Shown here: positions 1 to 11,560 of the stretch, in pieces | Layout: every line of letters begins with the position of its first letter | Numbering within the stretch: the first letter of the stretch is position 1 | Source of the DNA: Viola odorata | Taxonomy: Eukaryota; Streptophyta; Magnoliopsida; Malpighiales; Violaceae | Direction of reading: 5' to 3' | Assembly (NCBI GenBank): GCA_963691705.1 | Contig: OY829541.1 | Coordinates: 41,619,661-41,683,660 of the forward strand | DNA length: 64,000 nt | The notes under the pieces: generated by a model | What the model saw: only the letters and a program-made list of their open reading frames with translations | Told to the model about the DNA's origin: nothing | Database searches by the model: none | Translations under genes and position numbers: made by a program

Positions 1-17
1 GTCTCGGACTCGGGCCC

Positions 18-2116
18 TTGAAGGAAACCACGCTTGTCATCCAACTTGCAGACCGCTCGGTGGTATACCCCAAAGGCATAATCACAGATGTTCTTGTTCA
101 AGTGGGTGAATTTCTATTTCCAGCAGATTTCTATGTTCTCTCTATGGAAAATCCAACAAACACCAAGTCCTCGGATCTACTCTTGGGACGTCCTTTCTTG
201 GCCACTGCCCGCGCAAAGATCGACTGCTACGAGGCCTCTATCTCCCTCGAATTTTATGGGGAAATTATCCGTTTCAATATGCTGGACTCCATGAAATACC
301 CCCCCGAATTCTCGAGCGTCAATTTCATTGATGTGATAGACCCCATTGTGGAAAGCATCGCGGAGCTGAACTCAATCGAGCCCTTGAGGCTGATCCTGGA
401 TCAAAACCTCACTCCCGAATCATTGCAGGAGATGACATCGTCCATTGAGGTTCCCGCTGAATTAATCATGGCTGTAATAGCTCTAGAAGCAAATGCTATC
501 TTAACAGTCGAGTCCCCGAGTGAGTCCCCCGAATGCGTAGATCATGAGCGACTCCCCTCTTCTCTTATACAAGCTCCAGACCTTGAACTCAAGGCGCTGC
601 CCTCGCACTTGAAGTATGCTTACCTCAGGGAGAGAGAATCCCTCCCAGTCATAATTTCCAACAAGCTGGAAGCGGATCAAGAGATTGAGTTAGTGAACCT
701 CCTCAAGAGTTTTAAGAAGGCCATCGGTTGGACGATTGCCGACATCAAGGGTTTGTCGCCGTCCTTGTGCACTCACCGCATACATCTCGAAGAGGACTCC
801 AAGACAATCAGACAACCTCAAAGGCGTTTGAACCCCCCCATGATGGAGGTAGTTAAGAAGGAGGTCTTGAAGCTGCTCGACGCCGGGGTTATTTACCCCA
901 TCTCTGATTCCCCATGGGTTAGCCCCGTTCAGGTGGTCCCGAAGAAGACAGACATCACCATCATTCCGAGTCCCGAGGGTCTGCCAATTCCCTCCCGAAT
1001 CCAGAATGGCTGGCGTGTATGCATCGACTACCGACGCTTGAATGAGGCCACCCGAAAAGATCACTTCCCACTGCCCTTCATAGATCAAATGCTAGAGTGC
1101 CTTGCGGGCAAGACACATTATTGCTGCCTGGATGGGTATTCGGGATTCCACCAGATTCCAGTAGCCCTTGAAGATCAGGAGAAGACCACCTTCATGTGCC
1201 CATTCGGGACCTTTGCTTACAGACGCATGCCCTTCGGGTTATGCAATGCTCCGGCTACATTCCAGAGGTGCATGGTCAGCATCTTTTCAGAATTTGTGGA
1301 AGAATGTATTGAGGTCTTCATGGACGACTTCACGGTCTATGGTAATTCCTTTTCTGAATGCCTCTCGAACTTAAAGAAAATTCTGCAAAGATGTGTAGCA
1401 ACTAACTTTGTTCTTAATTTGAAAAATGTCATTTCATGGTTGACCAAGGGCTTATCTTGGGTCACATCGTGTCCCGAAAGGGTATCGAAGTGCACAAGCC
1501 TAAAATCCAAGCTATCGAGACCTTGCCTTACCCCTCGAATATTCGAGATGTGCGTTCTTTTCTTGGTCATGCAGGATTTTACAGGAGGTTCATCAAGGAC
1601 TTCTCCAAGATAGCCCAGCCAATGTGCCAGCTGTTACACAAGGATGTGGACTTCATATTTGATGAAAAATGCAAGACGCCTTTCGAGACCTTGAAAGCCA
1701 AGCTCATTTCTGCTCCTATCATTCGGGCCCCCGATTGGACTCTCCCCTTTGAGATCATGTGTGATGCTAGCAATCAGGCTTTGGGAGCCATTCTGGGTCA
1801 GAAGAAAGACAAGGAGACGTACGTCATTTACTATGCATCCAAGTTGCTGGACCCCGCGCAGCAAAATTATACAACAACGGAAAAGGAGCTTTTGGCGATT
1901 GTCTATGCCCTTGACAAGTTTCGGCAGTACCTCTTGGGTACAGAAGTGATTGTGTATTCCGACCATTTCGCCCTTCAATGCCTGCTCAAGAAGACCGATG
2001 CGAAGCCTAGGCTTATCCGCTAGATCCTCCTACTTCAGGAATTCAATCTTGCCATCAAGGATAAGAAAGGAACCGATAATTGTGTAGCTGACCACTTGAG
2101 TAGACTCTCGACCTAA
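18..2116 (+). pseudogene. pol: Athila pol, first half: aspartic protease end, reverse transcriptase, RNase H (broken)
   Basis: The first 531 codons hold a protease C-terminal part (LLLGRPFLATA) and the RT fingers and palm, with DYRRLNEAT and the catalytic FMDDF near base 1321. A one-base deletion near 1424 shifts the frame; RT thumb and RNase H continue from 1436 (FLGHAGFYRRFI, TEKELLAIVYALDKFRQYL). In that second frame stops occur at 2021 (TAG where the family has Trp) and 2114 (TAA). RNase H ends with the usual DHLSRL. The reading frame entered the window open at the left, so the gag-protease start is missing. Product cannot be made intact. Family assignment is firm from motif order; I cannot date the damage. 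Confidence 0.9.
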
Positions 2117-3496
2117 GAGGATGACTCCCAAGTAGCCATTCGGGAGACTTTCCCAGACGAGCATTTGTGCTTAGTCGACATCGCCAAGTTCCCATGGTTC
2201 ACGGACATAGCAAATTTTTGTGCCACTGGCGTGCTCCCAGTCGAGGCCTCGAGCGCGGAACACAACCGGATCCGAAGGCAGGCCAGGACCTATGTTTGGG
2301 ATAGCCCCTATTTATGGAAGCATTGTTCAGATCAGATTATTAGACGCTGTGTCACAATGGACGAGGTCCCGTCCATCCTCAAGTTCTGCCACTCGGCCAC
2401 CGAAGGAGGGCACTTTGCTGCGAAGAAGACAGCGCTCAAGGTCTTAGAAGCTGGTCTTTATTGCCCATCCATCTTCAAGGACAGTTATCTATTTTGCGCT
2501 GCATGCCCTCGGTGCCAAGCTATGGGAAACATCGGGGTGAGAAACCAAATGCCCTTGACCAGCATCCTTGCGTGCGAAATTTTTGATATTTGGGGCATTG
2601 ACTTCATGGGACCGTTCCCAAATTCATTCGGGAACACGTACATCTTGCTTGCGGTGGACTACGTTTCCAAATAGATTGAAGCCAAAGCCACCAAGACAGA
2701 CGATTCGAGGGTAGTTGCTGATTTTTTCAGAACACGCATCTTTAACCGATTCGGGACCCCTTGCGCTCTCATCAGCGATCAGGGGACCCATTTCTGCAAT
2801 CGAACGGTCGCCTCGTTACTCAGCAAGTACGGAGTGACCCATCTAGTATCTACAGCCTACCACCCCCAAACCAATGGGCAAGCTGAGGTCTCGAATCGGG
2901 AGATTAAAGCTATCCTCGAGAAGACAGTCAACCAGTCAAGGAAAGATTGGAGTCTCAAACTGGGAGACGCGCTTTGGGCCTATCGCACTGCATTCAAGAC
3001 CCCGATCGGCATGACGCCATATCGGTTGGTCTACGGTAAGCCGTGTCACCTCCCGGTCGAGATAGAACACAAGGCATTTTGGGCGATCAAAAGAGTCAAC
3101 ATGGATCTGAACTTGGCAAGCAAGGACCGCTGTTTGCAAATTCAAGAGCTCGAGGAACTACGAGGAGATGCTTATGAAAATTCACTGATTTACAAGGGCA
3201 AAACCAAGGCCCAACATGACAAGCACCTCGTGGTCAGGACTTTCACAATTGGGCAAAAAGTTTTGCTCTACAACTCACGATTGCGGATCTTCTCGGGCAA
3301 GCTCAAGTCCAAATGGACGGGACCCTACAAAGTTATCACAGTGTTTGATCATGGAGCTATTGAGATCCAGAACCTGGACGGGGGAGAACCATTCAAAGTG
3401 AACGGGCACAGGCTGAAACCCTTCTATGAAGGATTCAAGCCCTCAACTGCCGAAGAAGTAAGGGTCGAGGACCCAGCAGACAATGCCCCCGAATGA
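2117..3496 (+). pseudogene. int: Athila pol, second half: integrase (one internal stop)
   Basis: Same frame as the RNase H part. An HHCC zinc domain is visible (HSATEGGHF then CAACPRC near 2440-2520), then the catalytic core: first Asp in WGIDFMGPFP (about 2592), second in SDQGTHF (about 2775), Glu in [12 protein letters not shown] (about 2880). A TAG at 2672 stands where related proteins have Trp (YVSKW). The C-terminal part carries the gypsy GPY/F-like stretch KWTGPYKV near 3310. The frame ends at 3494-3496. Both Trp-to-TAG changes in this pol are G-to-A, which fits deamination of methylated cytosine on the other strand; that is inference. Confidence 0.88.
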
Positions 3497-4197
3497 AGAA
3501 ACAACGTCTAGGCCTAGACGATAATCAAGGCTAAGTGTGGGGACAGCCCCCGAATTCCTAACCCTCTCTCTTTAATTTTCTTCTTTAAATTCCGAGTCCA
3601 ACAGTCTTCTTCTCTCTTTCCCACGCACATCTCTTCTCTTCCCTAGGTGGTCTTAACTAATCTGTCCCTTCTTATTCCCCTTTTAAATCCTTTATTCCTT
3701 TCTTTTATTTTATTTTCTATGAGTCAACTCAAGCTTTTCAAATTCTTTATACACACTTTTTATGTTACTTGGGTAAATTTCAAAATTTCTGTTTCCTCTC
3801 CCTTTCATTTAATTCCTTTGTCTCTCCCTCTCTCCAATTAAATGCTATGTCCCCTACTTTATTAACCCCCATTTAATTCTTTTGATTTTATTCCCCTCTC
3901 TCCTATTTTCAAATCCTTAAAGCTGATTTGCTTTTCTGTTTTCCCGTGCAGGTGCAGGCGCACGCTGCCCTTGGCACTGCGTGACCTCTACCGGCGCGAC
4001 ACGTGGCGGACGAAGCCCAAGGAGGTCAGCTCCCATCCCTCTCTCCACCTTTCCACGTCCTCCAAACCCACTCACCCACGCCACCTAACCGTCAGCCCCA
4101 TCTGTTACCCAACCTAAACCCCTCATCTCTCCCAATCAAATCAAAACACAACATTTCTTTCCCTTCTTTCAAAACACAAAAACCCTCATTCTTCCTC
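3497..4197 (+). other. pol-to-ORF3 spacer of the Athila element
   Basis: No gene seen. The stretch is pyrimidine-rich (many ctttt/tctct tracts) and carries the first copy of a recurring purine motif, AAGTGTGGGGA, at about 3533. A CT-rich region ending in tgcaggtgcagg near 3950 looks like a splice acceptor, which would suit expression of ORF3 from a spliced transcript as in other env-position ORFs; this is inference. Confidence 0.5.
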
Positions 4198-6239
4198 ATG
4201 GCACGCACAAGCCTCAACCCAAACAAACCCACCACTTCTCACTCATCCACTCCTACTCCTCTCTCCACTCAACCCCAGCCAAAAAACACCACCGCCGATC
4301 AGTCCCCCACCGCCACTGAACCACTAGGATCAGCCTCCTCTGAAGACACTATAGACCTCGACGAGATAACCTTCACCACCGCCCTCCCAAAAATGACCAG
4401 ATCCGGCATGGTGCACCGCGTTCCTCCGACCACGACCGCCGGCAGCAAGCCAAAAAAGCCATCGGCGACGCCGACCCCTCCTAGCAGCCCCGTCAACTCA
4501 ATTCCCCTCGATGTAAAACCCATAGGCTATGTTATTCCTTCTGATACCGAGGAGAAGGACGGGGCACAGACCAGCTCCAGCCTCCGGGAGGCCAGGAGGG
4601 TCGAGAAGGAGAACGAGGAACAATTCCCTTGGGACTCTGACGACCAACGGGCGGCTGAGGAAGAAGACGGGGAAGAAGAGGTAGAGCAGTAGGGGCAGCC
4701 TGACGAGCAAGACGCTCAAGACCCTGAGCATACCACTCAAGGTCCCGAGGATGTTCGGGAGGACATGGCAGCGGAAGCCACCAACGAAGGAGAGGGTGAG
4801 ATTGACCAACCCCAACCCCCCAGCCCGCCCCCGCAGAAGACCCAGGGCAAGGCCAAAGCCAAACCCACCTCTAAAGCGCCGACCCAAGCGGCGAAGAATG
4901 CCCCCAAAGCCCCTGCACCCAAGGCCCCACCCTCCAAAACCCCGGCCAGCAAGAAAAGAAAGCTCCCGGTCACTCCCAAGGGCAAGGCAGCCGCAGTCGA
5001 GACCCCCCACAAATCCCAGCGCACTACAGAGGAGGACGACGACCTCGAGACCCCATCACCTACTTCGGGATCCAGACCCAGTTACCTGGTAACGGCTGAC
5101 CTTGATACTTTTAATGAATTGTTCATTTTCAATGATAAACCGTCTTTGGATAAGGTCAATTTGTTGAACAACAAGGGGTGGCCCCATGTGCTAAATTAGA
5201 TATGGATTTCTATGATAAGATGGGTATTGGGTCCCGAATTCGGGAGTTGGTTAGTGGCATAGGATGGGAAAGCTTGTTTTCCATGGATCAGCCTACATAT
5301 CTAGAGCTCAGCCTTGAGTTCTTTGCGAGTTTTTGGTACAAGGCCGATCTGTTCAAGCCCAAGGGTGGGCTGAGTCCCGATCTTTCTGCTCGGGGATGCG
5401 TCAATTTCAGGCTGGCTAGCAAGTGGCACCCTATGTCCCTCAACGACTTTAATGTCTACCTCGGCTTTGTCAGTCGTGAGGATATTCAAGGGGACGACTA
5501 TCAGAATGCCTTGACCACTGTACCAGCTGACTTCAACAACCACCAAGCCCTGCGGGAGCTCACTGGACATCCCAAGGCCAAGTTCGACTCCCGAAACACA
5601 AAGGCTCATGGCATTCGAGACCCTGCACTCCGGATTCTGCAATGCTTCCTGTCCATTGCCCTCGCAGGTAAATTCGGGACCTCAGGACAGCTTGCTCAAT
5701 CCGAGCTATTTTTCCTATGGGCCATGTACCATAAGAAGCGGGTCAACCTTGGATATTGGATCGCCACCTCTGCTCACAACGTTGCAAATGCCCCCCAGGG
5801 TCGCTCTCTTGTTCTTGGGTCCTTCATCACCAGCTTGGCCTCGCAATTATACACATGGAAGCTCCAAGAGCTGAACTTATACAAACACCCGAGTTCCTTC
5901 AAGCTCCTTGGTCTCAAGACCTTGGACACGATGGGATTCCTTTGTGTTACTAACGGTATCTTGAGTTTTCATGCAGACAACAAAGGCAAGATTGAAGGCA
6001 AGTTTGAGTACCCAGATCTTTCAACGCCCCAAGGCAAGTCTACTGATCCCGAGCCACCTTCTGCCAACACAGCCACGCCAACTGCCCCCGAAGAGCATGC
6101 CCAAGGTCCCGAGCAAATACCGAACGACAATACTGTCCTCAGCTTACTCACTGATATCAGGGACTCCAATCGCGCCATCCTGCAAGCCATCCGAGCCCTC
6201 ACCATTGCCATCGAGCAATTCGACCCCCCTACCTCTTGA
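4198..6239 (+). pseudogene. Athila third ORF (env-position protein with ATHILA ORF / plant transposon-protein domain), frameshifted
   Basis: Starts at ATG 4198 (MARTSLNPNKPT). The N-terminal 330 residues are low-complexity, Pro/Lys/Glu rich, with a nuclear-localisation-like KKRKLPVT near 4955. A TAG at 4690 (Gln to stop) interrupts the frame, which continues to 5199; a one-base shift near 5180 moves it to the frame running to 6239. The folded C-terminal part (YLELSLEFFASFWYK, then NFRLASKWHPMSLNDFNVYLGF) resembles the Athila ORF family found in plant gypsy elements. Position after integrase is where Athila carries its env-like gene, but I see no signal peptide or convincing membrane anchor, so an envelope role is not supported by this sequence. 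Confidence 0.75.
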
Positions 6240-7800
6240 TCCCGAACAATTTCGACCCTCCCCCTTTTGCCCCTGCGTGGGCTGATGTTGAAACAATTTA
6301 TCTCCTGCTTAAACAATTTACATTTCTGTTTTAGTTTTAAAAAAAACTGCTATCTTTTTGTCTCCTTCCCGCATTAAGGACAATGCGCAGCCTAAGTGTG
6401 GGGAGGAGTTTGAACTGCTAGTATTTATTATGCATGCTATATTTATCTCCTAGTTTATTTTTCCTAAGTTTATGCATGAATTATTCTCTTGTTTTTTATC
6501 TTTTTCGGATTTTAGCCTACCGTCTACTTTTTGAAAACTCCCCAACGATGGACACACACCTGACTTTTGCACATGGAATAAAAATGTTGTCTATAGTCAA
6601 GGTCCCGAATGCGATATTCTTTGCCTGTTATGCCTTATATCCGCTTCAAGACCTAGACACCAGTAGTCACGAATCAGCACCTTGTGAGCACTTGAGCCTT
6701 CATGCCTATTTTTTGAGCGAATGCATGACTAGGTACTGGTTGAGTTTGCATGATATCCATGGTTATAGACACGATTAGACATAGGACATCAGCAAAAAGA
6801 TCAAGTCTTCGCATCAAATTGTTCTCTCTCAATTTTTCTCTGTTCTGTTTTTTTTCCTGCCCCCGAATCCCTTCTTTTTCCTCTATTCTAACCACTTGAA
6901 TTTTCTTTGATCTTTCTCTTGGCAGGTGAGCGATGTTGTTGGGAGCACTATCGAGGGCTAGACTAGACAAACGAAGCAGCAAAGGCAAAGTGTGGGGATC
7001 CCGCAAAAATTCAAAACCCTAAATGTTGGCGCAAATTCAAGACCTCAAAGTTAAATTCAAGGGTAGACCAGAACGAAAAATCACTTCCCACCCACAGCAA
7101 AACACAAGTGTGGGGAAGTGAAATCAGAATATCAAGCCCCCGAAGAACAAGGTCTCGATCCTCAATTCAGATCTCTCTTTCTCTCCCTTAAAAAAAAAAA
7201 GAAAAAAAAGAAAAAGAAAAACAGAAATATAAATAAAAGAGAGAGAGAAAAGAGCAAGACCAAACCTTGAAAGCCAAGAAGAGGAAAATCAGCAGCCAAC
7301 ATCCATTCAAGGTCCCGAGCCTAGGTCCCGAATGAAGAAGGCAATGATCCCCCTCGAAGAAGAAAAGCCTAGTCTAGCTTTCGCCCTCAGCAATATTGCC
7401 TCACCATCTCGATTCCTTCTGCCAAGGGAGCATTCCAGGTTTGAGTTGGTTACACCACCTTCTCATTTCACTTCCTTACTCTCCCTCCTCTCCACTTTCT
7501 CTTCTCAAATACGCTTCTTCCATTTCCTCCCATCAAATATTTTCTCTGTTTCCCCTTCTTACCCTAGATGCGAAGTCTTTTAATTGCTAGATTGCCTATG
7601 CATGTGTCTAATGTACTCGGATTGATGTGCAAGCTTGATTTTGTGCTGTGTTTTTGCATACTTGAGTGTTTAAACACCTAACCTAGCTTATGAGTGTGAG
7701 TGCAAACACCGATCCATGTGAGGACTGCTGGTTGATAGGCTGATGCGGAAAAGTTCCTTCTCAAGGGTCGTTACCCTTCTGATTTGATGCAGGTGTATCT
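6240..7800 (+). other. Athila 3' noncoding region with repeated polypurine-like motifs
   Basis: No protein gene is supported. It holds three more copies of the AAGTGTGGGGA motif (about 6394, 6988 and 7106), an A/G-only tract at 7190-7250, and paragraphs that reappear, diverged, at 35090-36190 (for example the 'gtgagcac..gagccttcatgcc' block at 6685 and the 'gtgtttaaacac..gagtgtgagtgcaaacac' block at 7668). It is cut at 7800 by the nested element and resumes at 13545. Confidence 0.6.
7796..7800. repeat. Target-site duplication TATCT, left copy
   Basis: Matches TATCT at 13540-13544 on the other side of the nested element. Homologous sequence at 36180-36195 (gacgctatctagac) resembles an unoccupied version of this site. 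Confidence 0.9.
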
Positions 7801-8954
7801 TGATGCGTTCCTTGTAGGCTAGAACGCTCTCCTTAGATCGTTGTCCGACGACGTGGCTTTCAATGCGGAAATATAACTCGAAGAAGACACGGAAGTCTCC
7901 AAGGTTTGGTGGCCTTGGCACCCTACGTTGAATCCCTTGAGGTTCTTGGGTCAAACCTTTGAATCTCCAAGATTTGGTGGTCTTGGCACTCCAAAGAACG
8001 GATGACTCAATGAGAAGTGCTTTCAAGTTTTACTTGACAAGCTAATCGAATGCACGAAACTCAATTAGTTGCAAGGTTCATCAAGAACAAGTGGATAAAG
8101 ATCCCAAGAAATATGCTTTCAATAATCAATAATCAAAGTCTGCTGAAAATAACATGGGCGGCTCCTTTTTAAGGAAGCGCAAAACCCTAATTCCAAAAAT
8201 GGAAACTAGTTTAGTTTCTAAAAAATGAATTAAACGAAAATGGCAACAAGCCACCCTTCCAAATAAGTTCTGAAACCCTAAAATAACATAAATAAAGTCT
8301 AGTAAATAGGATAGAAATGCAGGCTCCGCCGTTTAGGTCAAAAGGCCCAAGTGGCTTTGCTTGCGGGTCCGCCGAATCACGTTTTAAGGAAACAAGGCGT
8401 TTTCCTTATTCCCTCGAGCGTTCCCACTGAAATTTGGAGGGAAACTTCCTAACACATATATGAAGTTCTGGGATGAATATTGTGCGAGGAAATATGCTCC
8501 AATCTTCAAAAGGCTCGGCAGTGGCTTTCGCTATCCAATGCGGGATTGTGATTTGGGCCTGTTCCAAATCCTTCGGGCGTTTCTCCTGATTTTTGGCCTG
8601 GACTCCTCTCTTGTATTATAAATGAACATGGCCTGGTCAAAAATAGGAAAAGGGCGCTGGTGGACCTAAAGGTCCGAAGTGGCCAAGTGTGGCCCATCCG
8701 CGGCACGGATCAAGGTCACAAGGCGCGGCTGGGGCGCGCGCAGGCTGGCTTCTTCTGAGGCTGTCTCTGCCTTCAGTTCCATGTGAATAAGGCTGCTGAG
8801 TCTTGTCTGTAGGGCTCGGGCCCTGGCTCGAGTGATCGGGCCCGTGGGCGGCAATGGGAGGCTCGCGGCTGCATCTTCCAAGGCTCAGGCCTTGACGCGG
8901 GTGGTTGCGCCTGTGGGTGCATCACTAGGGTTGGCCCTGGCTGGGATCGTATCA
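7801..8954 (-). repeat. 3' LTR of nested element
   Basis: Pairs with 12386-13539. The - strand TATA-like stretch is ttataatac near 8618-8610. The main frame of the element runs 70 bases into this LTR before its stop at 8885. Confidence 0.93.
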
Positions 8955-10540
8955 TCCCCTCCATCTTGAGAAGGATTCGCCCTCGAATCCAGATCAGCAA
9001 CATCCTCATCACCTGCATCCAACAACCTTAAGTTAGAAATATCAAAGTAATCACGAATGGAGCCATACCAACCTTGTAGATCCATTTCGGCTGCAATGTC
9101 CTTGAATAGGGCAATGCGTTGGATTGTCCATAGGTTCTCCACACCATAGCACTTGGATTGTCCCTTGCTACCACCTATACTAAATAACTCTCTCAAAAGC
9201 AACAACATCAAACCGAAAGGTGTCATATGAGTAAAACAACACACGAGTTTCACCAACTGACTAAAAATAATGGCAAGCGTGATAAGGTAGGAAGTAAATA
9301 AAACAAACGGAAGACATTCTTCCCATGCAAACATATACTTACAAACAAAGACATGCCATACAGAACCAAACGTTCTTTTATTCATGCGGTTAGAAACTCC
9401 CAATTGTGGTTGACAAGGTGTCCAATTTAGCATTGTCGTGCTCAGTCTCCTCCACAATTCCATCCGCGAGTCGCCAAGTGACTCCTTGCTATGATTACTA
9501 ACAATACTCAAAGGAACAAGATGTGAAAGCATAACATCCTTAAATAGTATGTTAGTAATAGTTGTGTTATATTGATGTATTAAACCATCATCATATGACC
9601 AATACACAGTCAATTTCTGTAACGAGCTACACAACCAAATTAAGCGCTCACGCTTGCTATGATATCCTTTATGCATACAAAACATAGACCTTGTTTCAAC
9701 TAAATAATCACTATAAGTTCTATAAAAATCAGAATTAGTAGCATAAGGATTAAATCGGTGTAAAAACTCAAGCAACTTCGCGAAGAAAGGTTTTCCATTA
9801 AAATTACTATCAAAACTTAAAGAAACATCATGTAAAGACATAACACTCCTTAAAACTAAGTTAGTAATTTCAAACATACTACAGTAACTCACCAAACAAC
9901 TATCAAACGCATCATATTCATCAAAAATTCGCAAAAGGTCATGTGACCTAAATAAGTGATCACGCTTGAATAGAGTTCCCTTAAGTCCAGTCGATTTACC
10001 CACAATTTTATCATAAATCTCACATATGGCAGAATGATCAAACAATATAAATATATGTGAAGATTCAAATAATTTTGTGTTAGGGAAAGTAAGACCTCTC
10101 GGCCTAGTTAACACACCAAATCGCTTGCACTTTTGCAAGTAGTTTTCAAAGGTATATAACTTGGCCTTTGGCTCTTGTATATAATCATCATCAATTAAAT
10201 TAACTTTATAATCAGAAGCATAAATATTAATGATGTTCATATACTCACTCAAATCGCTCCTTAGGAAAGAGACCCATATCATACCCTTTTGGTTAGGTTT
10301 TGCCAAATTAGTCACCCTGGATGCACAAGGCTCTTTCCCTCTTCTTGGTGGTAAGGTAAGAGGTTTCTCCTCTTCCAACAACCTGCTCTTGTTCTGGTCA
10401 TGAGAGTGAAAAACCAAAGTAAAGGAAACAAACGGGATTGGGTTAGAAAGATCAAGGCGCAATGGCCTAGGTTTTGCAAAAATAGGCACCACAGATGTGC
10501 AAGGTTCTTTCCCTCTTCTTGGTGGTAAGGTAAGAGGCTT
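8885..10540 (-). CDS. Unknown protein of nested element, downstream part of one long frame
   Basis: 551 codons with no stop, following in the same frame as the gag-like part at 10541-11560 and separated from it only by one TAG. I do not recognise the central 400 residues: they are rich in Phe, Tyr, Ser and Leu with a hydrophobic stretch (LFTSYLITLAIIFSQLVKLV). The last part reads DLDSRANPSQDGGDDT, the hallmark end of many plant gypsy polyproteins, so the frame is the tail of a polyprotein whose enzyme core was replaced. No start codon of its own is needed; a GTG at 10492 is unlikely to be used. Function unknown. Confidence 0.7.
   Translation of the reverse strand, partial: KPLTLPPRRGKEPCTSVVPIFAKPRPLRLDLSNPIPFVSFTLVFHSHDQNKSRLLEEEKPLTLPPRRGKEPCASRVTNLAKPNQKGMIWVSFLRSDLSEYMNIINIYASDYKVNLIDDDYIQEPKAKLYTFENYLQKCKRFGVLTRPRGLTFPNTKLFESSHIFILFDHSAICEIYDKIVGKSTGLKGTLFKRDHLFRSHDLLRIFDEYDAFDSCLVSYCSMFEITNLVLRSVMSLHDVSLSFDSNFNGKPFFAKLLEFLHRFNPYATNSDFYRTYSDYLVETRSMFCMHKGYHSKRERLIWLCSSLQKLTVYWSYDDGLIHQYNTTITNILFKDVMLSHLVPLSIVSNHSKESLGDSRMELWRRLSTTMLNWTPCQPQLGVSNRMNKRTFGSVWHVFVCKYMFAWEECLPFVLFTSYLITLAIIFSQLVKLVCCFTHMTPFGLMLLLLRELFSIGGSKGQSKCYGVENLWTIQRIALFKDIAAEMDLQGWYGSIRDYFDISNLRLLDAGDEDVADLDSRANPSQDGGDDTIPARANPSDAPTGATTRVKA
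8955..8967 (-). promoter_or_regulatory. Polypurine tract of nested element
   Basis: On the - strand AAGATGGAGGGGA directly precedes the 3' LTR start TGATACG, the expected place for plus-strand priming. Confidence 0.8.
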
Positions 10541-10670
10541 CTATTCTGCTAACAACCTTCTCTTGTTCTGAACATTAAGAGAAAGGATAATACAAGAGAA
10601 AACAAACGGATTAGCGTTAGGAAAATCTAAGCGTAATGGCCAAAAATTCAGTTTTTGGAGGCTTGCGCCA
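10331..10670 (-). repeat. 171-bp in-frame tandem duplication spanning the stop codon
   Basis: The block 'ctctttccctcttcttggtgg' starts at 10331 and again at 10502, with parallel following text, so two diverged copies lie head to tail. The 171-bp offset is divisible by three and keeps frame. One copy encodes RLLEEEKPLTL, the other RLLAE-stop-KPLTL. Confidence 0.85.
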
Positions 10671-11560
10671 AAACAGATTTTTTGCACATGTATTGTATCC
10701 CTCACTTTTTCTCTCTTGGCATAAACACACACCTCTCCTTTTGATCTCTCAATGCCACTCTCTGCATGCTTACTCTTTTCATGCGAATGTTTTAAACTCT
10801 CATCTCTTTTCCCATGCTCACTTTTTTCATGGGGGCTGTTTTTTATTTCATCTCTTTGCCCATGCTCACTCTTTTCATGGGGGCTGTTTTTCTCACTCTC
10901 TTTCTTTTCACTTAACTCTCCTTTTTTGCTCTCAAGATTTTTATTGTTCTTAATTCCAGCAAGAGTTGTTTCTGGTTCAATCATATTGCGCTCAACAAGC
11001 ACCTTAGCATTCTCGGATACGACCGTCACATGCCCATTGTCACTTGCTACCATCTCACCTTGTGTATTCACAACACTACTAGTAAGGGCAGCCAACTGAA
11101 TTCCCTTGGTCTCATCATTATTGCTAAGAACATGTTGCAGATGAGTAGTCTTGGCATTGTTAACTTGACTACACTTCTTCGTACCATGATCCTTAATGCT
11201 CACTTTATTGTTGGGACATTGGATTGAAGTGTGCCCTCGGCCTGTGCATGTATGATATAAAATATCTCGCGTTCGCACATGAGTTGAAGAAGGAATACCT
11301 CTCGTCAAACCAGTGTTGGGGTCTCTCTTGCCCTTGAAGGGTGAAACTTTCGGTCGGATGCTACTCATGCTCACATCACAACGATTGTAGTCCCTCCACT
11401 TGCGATCATCGCCATATGATTTTTGTGATCGCTTAGCCTCATACTGCTGCCTCCAAGCTTCCATGTCCTGGAGCTGGGCTGCTATGTCTTGCAAAGCCTT
11501 GGCTACATCATTCACAACCGTAGCCTCCTTTTCTGGATTTCCTGACATCCTGAAATTCAA
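10541..11560 (-). CDS. gag: Gag-like protein of nested element, ends at in-frame TAG
   Basis: Likely start ATG 11560 or the internal ATG at 11548 (MSGNPEKEA). N-terminal coiled-coil-like part (DIAAQLQDMEAWRQQYEAKR), then a zinc-knuckle relic YHTCTGRGHTSIQCPN in which the first Cys is Tyr, so zinc binding is doubtful. Residues about 225-280 are a charged repeat (HEKSEHG then RDE, three copies). The final 50 residues (LRLDF..NKRRLLAE) are repeated at the start of the next frame, showing a tandem duplication. The capsid region expected upstream of a zinc knuckle is largely missing. Ends at TAG 10543-10541. Confidence 0.7.
   Translation of the reverse strand: MNFRMSGNPEKEATVVNDVAKALQDIAAQLQDMEAWRQQYEAKRSQKSYGDDRKWRDYNRCDVSMSSIRPKVSPFKGKRDPNTGLTRGIPSSTHVRTRDILYHTCTGRGHTSIQCPNNKVSIKDHGTKKCSQVNNAKTTHLQHVLSNNDETKGIQLAALTSSVVNTQGEMVASDNGHVTVVSENAKVLVERNMIEPETTLAGIKNNKNLESKKGELSEKKESEKNSPHEKSEHGQRDEIKNSPHEKSEHGKRDESLKHSHEKSKHAESGIERSKGEVCVYAKREKVRDTIHVQKICFGASLQKLNFWPLRLDFPNANPFVFSCIILSLNVQNKRRLLAE

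Noticed and set aside
690..1088. 132-codon - strand frame
   Set aside because: It is the reverse shadow of the Athila RT; no motif and opposite to clear coding sequence.
4498..5024. Gly/Leu-rich - strand frames
   Set aside because: They are shadows of the low-complexity Athila third ORF.
4198..6239. Envelope glycoprotein gene
   Set aside because: Position fits, but there is no signal peptide, clear membrane anchor or cleavage site; the domain is the Athila ORF / plant transposon-protein type.
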